From: Lasiosphaeria ovina
Taxonomy: Eukaryota > Ascomycota > Sordariomycetes > Sordariales > Lasiosphaeriaceae
Assembly (NCBI GenBank): GCA_033439765.1
Contig: JAULSN010000005.1
Coordinates: forward strand, 3,425,001 to 3,489,000
DNA: 64,000 bases
Direction of reading: 5' to 3'
Below, piece after piece: positions 23,627 through 34,846 of this stretch. The first letter of the stretch is position 1, and every line of letters begins with the position of its first letter. The notes beneath the pieces were generated by a model, which was not told the origin of the DNA, searched no databases, and worked only from the letters and a program-made list of their open reading frames with translations. Both the position numbers and the translations under genes were made by a program.

Positions 23627-24460
23627 TTAGAAGCTGATCTCTGCTTCGACCTCGTATGCTTCGTCCTCGACGCCGTCGACCTCCGTTTTCTTTGCGCCCA
23701 TCTTGCAGATGGCAATGCTGCTCAGAGCCACGTCCTGCATCCAGACGTGGTCCTCGTACCTGTCGAGAATGCCCCTAGCATCGACGGTCAGCCTCTCCCA
23801 CTTCTTGCCGCCGCCGCCGCCACCAGCCTTCCGCTGCTGCTTCTTGTCCTTGCCCTTGACGTATATGGTGTTCATGATGGTTGCGTGCAGCAGCAAGGGC
23901 CGGCTCTCCTCCGTCATCAGCTCGGCTTCCCGGAACACGGCCCTCAGCTTCTCGCAGAACGCCTGCAGCGTGCCCAGCCGGTCGACTGGCGGTGAGTAGA
24001 GCACTGCCGCTTTGGCGGGCGGCTGCATCGACTCGAGGCCGCGCAGCGTGATTGTTAGAGGAGCCCCATCTTGTGGCGTCGTGGCTTCGACTGGCTTCCC
24101 TTTGTCGTCATCCGCCGCCGCCGCCACCTCCGTCGTCACCGCCACCACTGTCTTGTCTTGTTCTACTTTAGCCCCTGGCATAGTCGGGGGCGTTATTGAA
24201 ACGAGAATCTCTCTCGGCCTCAGCGACCGCAGCAGTTCGATGGCCCTGTCCAGCCCCTCGTTTTTGGGGAAGCTGAAGACGCCGAGCGTGAGGTGCAGAG
24301 TGCCGACGGGCCGGATCGCTTCCTCAGGGACCCCGAAGCTCAGCGGGCTCGAGACATCGGCGCGGAACGTCGCTAGACTCTGGACGAGCTGAGGGCGCGA
24401 CGCTGCCGTGACGAGTGGGATGCAGAGGAAGTGTGTAGGAGCTGCCTTTGAGGGCGCCAT
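23627..24460 (-). CDS. 2H phosphoesterase-fold protein, ASCC1/AKAP7-like
   Basis: Single exon, 277 residues. The fold pairs two H-x-[ST] motifs to act on 2'-5' or cyclic phosphodiester bonds of RNA. Both are present: HLT at 56-58 inside GTLHLTLGVF and HAT at 192-194 inside LLHATIMNTIY. The match is to the AKAP7-NLS/ASCC1 domain. The N-terminus (THFLCIPLV) goes straight into the first strand of the domain, so the KH domain present in animal ASCC1 is absent. Residues 95-135 are an Ala/Asp/Lys-rich insert between the two lobes, and a poly-Gly patch lies at about 212-220. The start at 24460 (MAPSKAAPTHF) gives a compact N-terminus; 44 open codons upstream lack domain sequence. It could act in RNA end processing or DNA alkylation repair as animal ASCC1 does, but that is inference. 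Confidence 0.87.
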   Translation of the reverse strand: MAPSKAAPTHFLCIPLVTAASRPQLVQSLATFRADVSSPLSFGVPEEAIRPVGTLHLTLGVFSFPKNEGLDRAIELLRSLRPREILVSITPPTMPGAKVEQDKTVVAVTTEVAAAADDDKGKPVEATTPQDGAPLTITLRGLESMQPPAKAAVLYSPPVDRLGTLQAFCEKLRAVFREAELMTEESRPLLLHATIMNTIYVKGKDKKQQRKAGGGGGGKKWERLTVDARGILDRYEDHVWMQDVALSSIAICKMGAKKTEVDGVEDEAYEVEAEISF

Positions 24461-25592
24461 GTCCCCCCAGCCTCGTGCCACCAAGCTCTTTTTTATATTT
24501 TGTGTCTTTTGTATGTTTCGGTAAAGCAGGATAAATTCACGAAGTTGGCCTTCTGGTTTTGAAGGATGACTCGTTCTCAGTAGCCTGTCCACGATTAATG
24601 ATCAAGACGGACAATACCGAGTACAACGGTTCTCGGCCACGAGCTAAAACTTCCACTGTATGGATGAGATCGATTCGCCGCAGCAGTAGAGAAAAGCAGA
24701 TTCTCTTAAAATACGCGATGTTGTTTATGAAGTGGGTGGGAGCACCGATGTTTGGGGTGGGAGCAATGGAAATGTGTTGAGATGATGCCTTCTTAGGGTT
24801 GTATATGAGTATTCAATGGGGCCTGTGCTTCGTGGCCAGGGTTAACTTGGATGTGCTGAGGCTATAGGGGGAAGGAAGTACACCATGCTGAGGATTACTT
24901 CAGATTGGCGTTCCCATGCCTTTCCTTTCCTTTCCTTTCTACAGTCTTTATCGTATTCCAACGCCCTAAGGCAATGATATACTCTACCACCGTGCTCAAA
25001 TAGAAAAATTTACGTCGTTGCCGATTCCTCATTTTCCTCTTCTAGAGAAATTCCCTACCCTCTCATCACCATGCGATATTATTATAGAGGCTCCATGTAG
25101 AGATATGGGAAAGGTTTTGAGCCACCTAAGCGGCATGATAGTGAATCGAAGAAAGCTCAGAGAAGCCGCTCCCAACTAATAACTACCCCAAATCGAGACC
25201 TCTTTTCCAACGACTCGAGGTCTGGCAAGGACAGCATGCTCTGGCTTGCCCTAAGACATCAGGATGACTGATTCCCTATAACCCATCATGCAGTAACCCG
25301 TGAATCCGCATGCTGCCAGCTGAGTTCGTGGGAGGCGCCCCATCTGGCAGCCAATGTCGAAAATGCGCAAGTTGCGAGGGGAAAAAAAAGATGTCAACAC
25401 AAAAACAACAAAGAAGACAGCTTCATGTGTCGCCTGCGCTCCAGCTCGTCCTCAGCCTGGGGCCTCCGCCAAGCTGCAAATAACCCCACCCTCCATGCAT
25501 CCTCAAGAGCTAGCCATCGTTGGTCGAGTTGTTACCTGGGGATATCACAGATGATCGATAAGGACGAAATGGTATCGCGGTCGGGATGGACA
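24461..25592. other. Intergenic spacer between phosphoesterase and YPD1
   Basis: No gene is supported. The sequence is less G+C-rich than its surroundings, with a (TTTCC)n patch at 24920-24940. Confidence 0.5.
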
Positions 25593-26286
25593 TTACTCGG
25601 TCACCTCGAAAAACTTTTTCATTGCCTTATCCAGTTCCTTGGTGTCGACCTTGACCGCCTTGAGAGCATCTGTAATTTTTTGCAGGCAAACGTTCTCGTC
25701 GGGCTCCGTGGATCCGTCAACGGTCAACTGGTGACCGTACTGCTGGATAACTTGACAGCTGTCTCTTATCTTATTGAATCCGAGTGTCGCCGAAGAGCCT
25801 TTGAGAAAGTGACCCAAGCTGGATAGGGTATTGAGGTCCTTTTCGGAGCTGTCGTGGGGGAGAGGCGTGGTTATTAGCCAAAAAAAAACTTAAAGATTAC
25901 GCAGCGGCGCGCCACGTAGACAGTCCGGGACAAATGGAGGAACCACCCAGAGCCTATGTAAGGCAGGGAGGCTCGGAGCTTGGCTGGCGTACGCAATGAC
26001 AACCCCGCGAAGCAGAGGGGGAGAAGACATCACTGCCTGATAAATACTTACAGCGCATCCTCCATCTTCTGGAACGTCTCGATAGCTTGCTCAAAGAAGT
26101 TCAAAACCAGAGGCCCACTGAAGTCACGGTCTGCTTCACTCTCGTCCATCTCCAGGATCTGAGAGAAGATTGTGTTGTCGACATGATCTCCGAAGTCGGG
26201 CATTGTGACGGATTCTTCGTCGTCCTGTAATTGTCCCTCATGGTCAGCGGCCGAAGACGACGCGTAGCAGAAGACACCTCGATCAT
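25593..26286 (-). CDS. YPD1: Histidine phosphotransfer (HPt) protein of the HOG phosphorelay
   Basis: Three exons are proposed: 26286-26278, 26224-26052 and 25848-25593, giving 145 residues. Ypd1 carries a phosphoryl group from hybrid histidine kinases to the response regulators Ssk1 and Skn7 (osmotic, oxidative and fungicide responses). The phospho-accepting His is His74, in the hallmark LGHFLKGSSATLGF. Conserved approaches are FSQILEMDESEADRDFS and LVLNFFEQAIETFQKMEDAL. Intron 1 (26277-26225, 53 nt) has branch CTGACC and acceptor TTACAG; intron 2 (26051-25849, 203 nt) has donor GTAAGT and acceptor GACAG and splits a Leu codon exactly. The first exon is tiny, so the start is the weakest part. 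An in-frame ATG at 26322 would add 12 residues, and a further upstream exon cannot be excluded. Confidence 0.9.
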
Positions 26287-29200
26287 GCGTGCGCCGGGGC
26301 ATCCACGAACCCTGTCGTCCATCTCAGACGTGGTGCGGATAAGTAACCCGTAGACAAAAGGAGAGTGGGTGGAGAGCTCCAGCTGGGGCTCTTCGGCGAC
26401 AGAATAACTCGGGAGAAACTCGGCCGGGGGGGAAGAGGCCAAGGGGAGCCAGATAGGTAGATCAGGTGCCCAGGGCTGCAGCATCTACACTAGGAGCCCC
26501 CCCAGCACTTAAGTACCTGACCCCTGTTGCTCAAGCGGGTGCAAGTGGGAAAAGCAGTGGGACCGGAGTGCAGTGAAAGGAGTACCATACCCCCCCCCCC
26601 TCCGTCTGCCTCTCCGGCAGGCTAGAGGAAAGCGGAGAGACCCGCGGGTAGGTCAAACACGGAAAGGGAAAACGAGCTTACACGACACAGCACAAGCAAC
26701 AGTTATTTCAGGTTGTTCAGAACGGGTCACTGTGCGGCCGGCCTAGACACACAGAGGGGCGTCCGGGCAGCGGCAGCAGCTCGCGGGGATGGCCGACGTT
26801 GACGTTTACGGGAACCTGACTTCTTGTGGTTTGCGCGTCAACATGGCCCATCGGAGCGGAAAGGTCACCAGGGGATGAAAGGAGCCGAGTCCGGCCGTAA
26901 AATCTGCCTACCAGTTACTGAATACAAAGATGGGAGCGTAGAGTGAGCGCGGTGTCCGAGATGTGTTGTGTGGCGTGGCAGGGTGATGCGGTCCCAGGGT
27001 GAGAAGCTATCGCCAGCGTCAGGGCGAAATTTTGCAGCGGGGTAGAGGGCGAGGCCGCAACAGCTAGAGATACAGAAGCGGAGGGATGGTGGAAGTAGGG
27101 AGGTTGACGAGCGGCTTGATAGGGTAGTGCAGGGTGTGGTGAAGAGAGTCTGAGAGGCGGGCAGGTAGATGTGACTTCAAGTTCTCTAGGGTGCTGCTGT
27201 AAGGTGTGGGCAGTCGAGTTGAGTGAGGTGGTGGTGGAGTGGTGGAGGAGTGGAGAGACTGGGACGGGGATGCGGCAACGGCAGCTAGGCAGGTAGGGGT
27301 AGGTAGCGATGCACGTATTAAGGTAGGTATGTATCTACCGTATTATATGTAAGGTGGGCAAAACGGGCCTGCGGCTTGGCTTATTTGAGAGCGGTGAACT
27401 CGACTAGGTCAGGTTCCATCCGTTAGCATCGGGCGAGAGACGATTGAGTTGGGACTGTTTGTTCGTTCCATCGGTACTAATACAAGGAAGGTAGAACCTT
27501 CCTTCTCTCTTTGTGAGAGGTGAGGCACGGTGGCCGAGGGATGGGCGCGCAATCTTCCTGGACGGCAGTCGCTACCTTCTCCAACCGAAAACCGCAACCG
27601 CAAACCGCAAACCGCGAACCGAACCTACCTACCTAGGTACAGACGCCCGCGTGCTTTCTCCCGCAGTGTCATTTATTCGTTGACGCCGTACATATTGCGG
27701 GCGGCTGTCACGCCCTGAAACGAGGAAATTGGGTGTACCAAAGGTCTAAAGTATGCACATTGCCTTACATTGCCTACCTTACCCAGGTGGCCGATGCCCG
27801 GGGCTTTGCTGAGCAGGTATGGTCTTGAATCTTAGACACCGTCAGGAGCCTGGGAACACATGGACGCAACCGCAAAAAGCACAGTGATGATGCGACTAAA
27901 CTCTACAATGTTCCGTATCTAGGCATGGCAACGGAATGTTGGAATTAGGAGCCGATTACAACAAAACCCAAACCGAAACCCCCCGAGAAATAACTCGGGG
28001 TAGAAGCTAAGCAATACCTCAGGCTCATAGCAGAGGTTTATTAGATACGCCATGATTATACGCATCACCATACCACAGCCGCGCGTGAGGCTTCCATTTT
28101 GTTCTCGACTGCCTTCTTGTGGGTTGAGCCGTTGTCTGCCCCCACACCCGACTTTGGATGTGGCATGCTCCCTTGTTGGCGACAATCATGTGGTTCCATC
28201 TTGTTCCCTGGCGGCAGGGCGCGCGTGTGACTTGGACGGTGGGGACCCCGGGACCCCGGGACATCTTTCTTCACCTCATCGGTTTTCGCCCTCATCGGTT
28301 TGCCTTGTACCGTGTACATACATATATACACGCGCACTGCATTCAGAGATCACCTTATTCAGTGTTGGTCCGGCTCCCAGTGGATAGGGTCAGTAATGAT
28401 CGACGCTCCAGGCGGCCCAAGCTCCCCTTTTCCTCCAATTCGTAGGTTTAGTAAAGGGTCTCGACGAGCCGGAGCTCCTTGGCTCTCGTGTGCTGTTCGA
28501 GCAACACAGGAACGCCCCATGGTTTGGCAAGCGATGTCATCAATCGTTGTACAAGTACAGGTACAGCGTCCGGAAAACGCACGGGGAGAAAGAAAGCGGG
28601 AGTGGGCCGTGCATGGTCCGTCAAAAAAAGTGACGCAATGTCTGAGAGCGGAGAAGTACAAGGCCTAGCTCCCAGATAAACTGCCGCCATCACCGGCGAT
28701 CGAATGAGACAAACGACGGGACCTCTCAACGAAATATTCTCAGCCGCATCGACCCATGCCCCCAGCAGCGATGTCCTCAGATTGCACGACTTGAGAAGCC
28801 AAAGTTTGGCCTGGCGAAAATTTGAACCGCGGCAACGAACGGTGAAAGGACGCTCCGATACGAAAACAATTGCGCCGGTAGAAAGCAGACAGAAAAGGGG
28901 CACGACCGCTGTGGGAAATGCAGGGACCAAGACCGATCTTCGTCCCTTACCGCGCTCAACCGCCAAAACCATTCGAATCTCGACTTGCGTTGCGCCTCAC
29001 GGACAGTCAAGCGCGTGGGAGGCTTCTCTTAGCCCAAAGCATATTTACAGGACCACGGGACCCCATGGAATCAAAAGTGACCAAGCGCCTCAGTCCAGCG
29101 CTCCGACATACATAGTAGGGAGGAGATGCGGTTGCCTGCCCAGTCAGCAAGCAATGGAACAGCTGGAAAATTTCGAAGGCCAGGAACAGGGAGGCCCTGC

Positions 29201-32200
29201 ATATGGCATAATGCAGGCTGGAGATGCACACTGCAACAGAAGGTCCCGACCACTGGAAGGAGCCACCCGACAGCTTCGAGAGAAGACCCTGTCAATGGTG
29301 CCACTTTCACCAACCACGCTAATCATTGCGTCCCCTCCTCCTGCCATGATACCCACCTTGGTCATTTTATTCTGGGCCTACAAGACAAACGAATGACATT
29401 GAAGCAGAAACTGAATACCAGCGTGCGGTTTCCGCAAGTACTGGATGGAAAAAAAAAACCTCCAAGGCTCTCATCCTCGTGTCCTTGAGTGTAGTGAGGG
29501 GTCGCCCAGCCCCGCGAAAAGTTGACCCCGCCTGGACCCACTCTGCAACCACTGTCGGGTGGGGCAATGTAGCTCGTCTCTTTTCCCGACGTCATTCCGT
29601 GAGGTTGGCGTCATCGGTAGCACCACATCTGTGGAGACAGGGATCCATCCTCAAAATTCTCAATTGGGCCAAAAACGTCAAAGCTCGGACTGATGAATCT
29701 GGTGCGTGGTCACCATCCAACAGCAACGCAGCGAATCTCCTCCATCATCTCTCAATCCAGACCAACTCATTCCTCCTCGGACCACTTAAATGAACTACCA
29801 ACCCAGATGATGAGAATTATTCCTACTGAACCCTTGACAAGCTTAACTGGGACACTTGGGTGCATCCTCTGGTCCTACGGTTGCGATTTTTGTCTCTACA
29901 ACCACCGAGCATTCGCCGAGCTTTGTAGTTGAATAAGGTCACATTTTACAAAGGCCCTAACTGTCGGAAATTAGCGGCCGCATGTGTCTTGGCGTGTCCC
30001 CTCTTCGATTTTCGAAGTCAGTCATCAGGCGCTTCTGGACGGCTACCCACACTTATTTTTTCCAACATCTTTCCCCCCATTCTGAAAGTGTTCGTGATTC
30101 ACGTCTACCTATTTACGGCCCTCACGACTCTACTCGTACGTGCGGTAGAAACCATCACTATCCCTGAATTGATTCAATTTTTCCCATGGTACTCCGCACT
30201 GCCTAAGAAGCCCCATCCGCCGGATATCGGCACGTCATCGGTAGGTACCGATTGTGCAAATCCACATTAGACCATGCCTACCACGAGACCCGCTTGGCTC
30301 TAGCTGCCGCCCTTCGCGGAGGAGCGGACTCATGTCCGACCAGTCAGCCTGGATGATACTTCTAGCATATGCAGAGAGGTGGGTTGGTCCATATTTGATT
30401 TGTTGCTCATCCCCCCTGGTACCTTTCCCAAAGGTCACTCCTTTGACAGGTAGGTAAGGTAGCCAGCGGCAAACGTATGGCCCTGGAACTCTTGGCTATT
30501 GGAAAACGGATATTTGCGCACAGACATTGCTCATCACGTCCATATTGTTACCACACAATGGAACAAATACTTCTTGGTGCTCTTTATCTAATACAGCTTC
30601 TACCTGGGTAAACATAAACCAGTAGAATAGCCCACCTCCACACTACTCTGTATAACAGCTCGAATCTTGCAAAAGCCGAGTAGTCCGGCCAATGGACTAT
30701 GATATGGCCATAAGAAAGGAGATCAACGAGCCCTTTGCCATTTGAGAAATCGTTTATCTCAGTAGCTAGATGAGCTGTCATTATCACTGACGCACAGCGT
30801 TGATCGTCGAGCTAGTCTAGAAATTGCGCCGATCGACAGATATTTTTCAGCCGCCAAGTTTGACTTCTCTTCTCTGTATAGGACGGTATAAAGACGTGAT
30901 CACGGTAGCCGCCCACTGGGCGCGTCGGAAGCAAGCATGCTTACCATCGACACGGACATAACTACCGTATGTAAGTTGATGACCCTGGGCTTCGGCTACT
31001 CGAGTATCGCTGAACTGAAGGAATGTGAAAGAAAGACACCCGTCAACCTGCCTATCTGCGCGATCTCTCGGTCACCGACCCAAGGAGCAGGAACACCGGC
31101 GGGATACGCACCAAATGGGAAAGACATTTTGTCGTTCCTTGTCTTTTCATGTAGTAATAACAATAATGTATGCTACATACACATCATCCTCGCAGACTCG
31201 CTCAATACATGCAATGTTTCTCTACAAACCTATGTCCCGGGCCCACGCATACCCGTCCGTGGCCTGAAAGATAGCCGAGACACGACCGGAGGTTGGTTGA
31301 CGCTCTCCGAGCCCGAACATGTAAAGGACTTGCAACTGCTCGCGTTTCGAGGCTCTATAGGGATAATCATGACTTGAACGCGAGAGGCTGGGCCCAGAAC
31401 TCTCTTTTTTTGTCCTGCAGTATTACCGATTAACCGTTTTTCTATCGTCCTCCCTCCATAAAAGCAGCAAACATTCGCTGTCTGAAGGGAGTCCGCATAT
31501 CCCCAAACGCCTCACCGACCACATGTTCCCCCGTATCTCTCTCCCTTTCCTCCCGACATTTTTTCCTTTTTCCGGGGGAGGAGTTTTAGGAGACAAAAAA
31601 AAATCGCCAACATTCCATGCATGTGAACTGCATAGTAACACGTCCAAAACCTGTTTTTTGGGCAAGCAACCACCACTCGTTTTCTTTTTTCCCCCACCAG
31701 CCAAAGACCGAGCCTATCACGAACTAACCGTGCCAAATTTTCCCCCCCACGAAGCATGGCCTTTGTGCTGGAGAGCCAATGCTTTGCCGGAATCGTTCCA
31801 TAAACAGAAACAAACGCCGAAAAGGTTGAGCTGCTGGAAAATTCCACGGGCGGGAAAACAAAGCAACCCACAACTCCAACCCCCGGCCCCTCGTCCCACC
31901 CCTTTTCAGGAGGTTTGTCGACGAGGGCGGCAGCAGCGGTAGAGCGTCATGGCGCTGCCCCGCGGTGTGCGATACCGTTGGTCTTGATAAAGCCTATGCT
32001 GCCTCCCCAAGCAGCCTTAGTTTGAGCGGCAAACGATTACAGCGCTCCCAAGCTGTTTGAGGACAGGATCCTTTCGTAGACATCTTGAATCCCTCCTATG
32101 GGGGGGGATCATGCCGCTACCAAGTACTCGGCTTGACAAAGAGAGACGGTAGCAAACGTTACAAGTGTATCGTCATGGGGATGATGACTGGCACCACGGC

Positions 32201-32297
32201 CGGGGAGTCGGGCGGTGGGCGGACGGCTCGCGGGGGAGAGGAGGGCCCTCGACAAACTCGCGGATGGGGACGGCTGGTGGTAGGCAGGGTAGGACGC
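26287..32297. other. Gene-poor region, 6 kb
   Basis: No gene is convincingly supported. The left part (26500-27700) is G/A-rich with repeated AGGTAGG motifs (27288-27345, 27622-27640). The middle has open frames such as 28704-29396 plus (230 codons) and 30937-31377 plus (146 codons); both are uninterrupted but show no motif, no repeat and no intron signal I can rely on. No transposase, reverse transcriptase or terminal repeats were recognised. Candidates for what it holds are long promoters, non-coding RNA or eroded sequence. Confidence 0.45.
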
Positions 32298-33608
32298 TCA
32301 GAGGATGACCTTTGATGCCACAGTCAGCAACCAGGCTGCGTCCTGCCACCCGCCCTCGTCAGCCTTCGGGGATGGCATGCGTTCCTCGAGGGCTGTGGTG
32401 AAACCTTCGAGCCGCCGAGTGGAGCTCGACGCGCCCCGCTGCTGTTGGGTGGCCTGCTCGCCCTCACCGCTGTCGTCGCCGTCATCCAGCTCGCCATCTG
32501 TCGACGAACTCCCCTCGCCGTCGTCGTCCGACTCCTCTTCGTCCTCGTTGACCGAGAATAGATTCACACCCAGGACGCTGCCAAACCAAGTCCCCACACC
32601 GCCGTTGCCGTGCTTGACCAGCCGCCGCACGTACGCCTCGTCGTCGACGCTCGTATCCTGCTCGATGGCCTCGAGCTTCTCGTCGAGGTTGACAAAGTCG
32701 GGCCCCGCCACGGCGACCGAGTCGTCATCCACATCGCCGCCGTACGCCGATGCTGACGCCGACGCCGCCACCGATCCTGGCGCAAGCGGAAAGTAGCCGT
32801 CCATGGACCGGCGGTCTCTGGGCGTCACCAGCATCTGAGTGCGGCTGCCGTAGCGGCTGTGCGTCGGCGAGTACACCGAGACGTGATCGTCCTCAACGAC
32901 GATGCCAGCGGTTGCCACGTGGCCCAAGCTGCCCCTGCGACTCGCGTTACGGCTGGCCGCCGCAGCCGCCAACAGCAGTTGCTCCCGCTCAAAATATCCA
33001 CCGTCAACGTTGTCGTAGTCGTCGGCATCGCGCATCCCCGTCAGACTCGTCGAGCTCGCCCGCGACACCAGCCAGGCCTGGCCCTTGGACTCGCGCGTCT
33101 CGGTGGATATCAGCGCGCCGGCGCGCAGCAGCCAGTCGGAGCCGGCATTGTCGTGGATAGTGGGGGCAAAGTGGGGATGGTGGCTGCCGCTGACGCCGCC
33201 CTTGCGCCTGGATGCCGTGGGGGATGCGGTCGCGGACGCAGACAGGGGCGGCTTGCCCCCGTGGCCAGCGGAATTTGTAGAGAAGCCCGACAGCGGAGCA
33301 ATGTGCGTGGCCGACTTGCTCTTGGGCAGGCGCGGGCGGGACTGCGAGCGCCGCCCGCTGGCTGCGCTGCCACCGGGCGACCGCGACAGAAGCCGCGGCG
33401 TTGTGGGGGCCGACTTCCCCTGCAGATATGAAGTGCTCGGGGTGCGCAATGGGCCGAAGGCCGCCGCCGAGACCAGGTCGGCAAGGTCGTCGTCGTCCCC
33501 CAGCGGCAGCTTGGATGTGAGAGGTGCCAGTGTCAGGTGGTTCAGGTTCGTGCTAGAGCGGTTCTTGCGCTTAGCCGCGCTGGAGTGCTGGTTGTACGCG
33601 ACATCCAT
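32298..33608 (-). CDS. DUF3984 fungal protein
   Basis: Single exon, 436 residues, no known biochemical role. Family signs are the N-terminus MDVAYNQHSSAAKRKNRSST leading into NLNHLTLAPLTSKLP, the block SYLQGKSAPTTPRLLSRSP (60-78), SKSATHIAP (97-105) and the most characteristic stretch, DWLLRAGALISTETRES and GQAWLVSRASSTS (158-188). A later conserved region is FVNLDEKLEAIEQD with VRRLVKHGNGGVGTWFGSVL, just before a strongly acidic and Ser-rich tract (about 360-390). Most of the chain is predicted disordered, and the Ser/Arg-rich blocks look like phosphorylation regions. The start codon is immediately preceded by a run of nine A on the coding strand and is the first ATG of the frame. It shares a 1.24-kb divergent promoter with ELP1. 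Confidence 0.88.
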   Translation of the reverse strand: MDVAYNQHSSAAKRKNRSSTNLNHLTLAPLTSKLPLGDDDDLADLVSAAAFGPLRTPSTSYLQGKSAPTTPRLLSRSPGGSAASGRRSQSRPRLPKSKSATHIAPLSGFSTNSAGHGGKPPLSASATASPTASRRKGGVSGSHHPHFAPTIHDNAGSDWLLRAGALISTETRESKGQAWLVSRASSTSLTGMRDADDYDNVDGGYFEREQLLLAAAAASRNASRRGSLGHVATAGIVVEDDHVSVYSPTHSRYGSRTQMLVTPRDRRSMDGYFPLAPGSVAASASASAYGGDVDDDSVAVAGPDFVNLDEKLEAIEQDTSVDDEAYVRRLVKHGNGGVGTWFGSVLGVNLFSVNEDEEESDDDGEGSSSTDGELDDGDDSGEGEQATQQQRGASSSTRRLEGFTTALEERMPSPKADEGGWQDAAWLLTVASKVIL

Positions 33609-34846
33609 TTTTTTTTTTTGCTTCAGAGTGACCAGTAGTCAAGGGGGGTGAGACTGCAATGCCAAGGTAATGCAAGGTTCCAAGAAGGTATCGAACAGAC
33701 GCGTTTCCGGGCCCGGGCGACTGATTTGCTCACACCTTGGGCCGTACAAGTATATCAAGATATAGATTGAGAAAATTGGCGGGAGGTGGGACAGATGGAG
33801 AGAAAGGAGAGCGATTGGATATAAAAAAGGTAAGATAGGCAGGCAGGCAGGCAGCTATTATTTATTATGGGTTGCGAAGAGGTAAGGCTAGGCAGTGTTT
33901 ACTTTTCTTTCTTTCTTTTGCCCGACTGCTCAGCTACCTCTCCGTAGAAGTGGAAATGGTCAACTGCTGGCGTCGCAATGCGTGTCAAGTAGACCTTTTT
34001 TTTTTCGTCTTGTCAATGATGGGATTGTGATTTTTGGGACGGAGGCTGGATGGCAAGCTGGACGCAAGCAGGCCGTGGCTTGTGCTTGTGGTCGGGCGGC
34101 ACCTGCATTCCAGCCAGTACGCACACCCACATCGATGACCCCTGTTGTGCCCAGACACGCATCCCCAGGAGCTGGCCGGCCTGTGATTTGCCAGCCGTCG
34201 AAGCCACTCTGGTTTGCACCAGCAGCTAACGCCACCGCCACTGGTTAAAGCTTCCGGTCCCTCTCCAAAAGTACCGAGGACCTCTGGCTAGCTGAGTGAT
34301 TGTAGCCGAAGCTCCGTCTGCTCCCGCAACCCTCGGCTTGGGCAAAGTACCCTAGTACTTCCAGCCACAGCAACCCACCCTGCAAGCACTTGTGACTAAT
34401 AATAGTTAACAAAGTTTTTGGAGGCCGCATCTGAGGCTTCACATTGAATCGGTATTGAGAATCAAGAAACCAGAACCGCCATCGACGTCGACGTCGAGAC
34501 TGCCACGCCGTCTCTTGTTTCCAATACTATCTACCCAACTACCTAGGCATCTGCCTGAGCATTCGAGGTTTAAGAGTTTTGGGATTTGGCACGATTGCGT
34601 AACATTTCCCTCTCCGTCTTCTCCCTAGCTGCTTGTCCCCCTTTTCTCCCCCTCCAATTCTTCCCACTTTTTTTTGGAGCGCCGGAAACACCCGACTCAT
34701 CATCGGTCGACCCATCTCTGTTTTATACTGGATAACAAGGGATTATGATTTCATAATCGGCTCACTTGCACATGTGAGGCTAGATCGACGCTTCCTTACC
34801 TTAGTAGCACTCGGCAGAGAAAGGGAAGGTCAAACCCCCAGAAACG
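33609..34846. other. Divergent promoter region of DUF3984 gene and ELP1
   Basis: This 1.24-kb stretch separates two divergent starts. It has a (GGCA)n tract near 33838-33853 and T-runs near 33609 and 33993-34003. No gene is supported in it. Confidence 0.5.

Noticed and set aside
28704..29396. 230-codon plus-strand frame in the gene-poor region
   Set aside because: Uninterrupted but with no motif or hydrophobic pattern; listed as a question in the findings and not as a gene.
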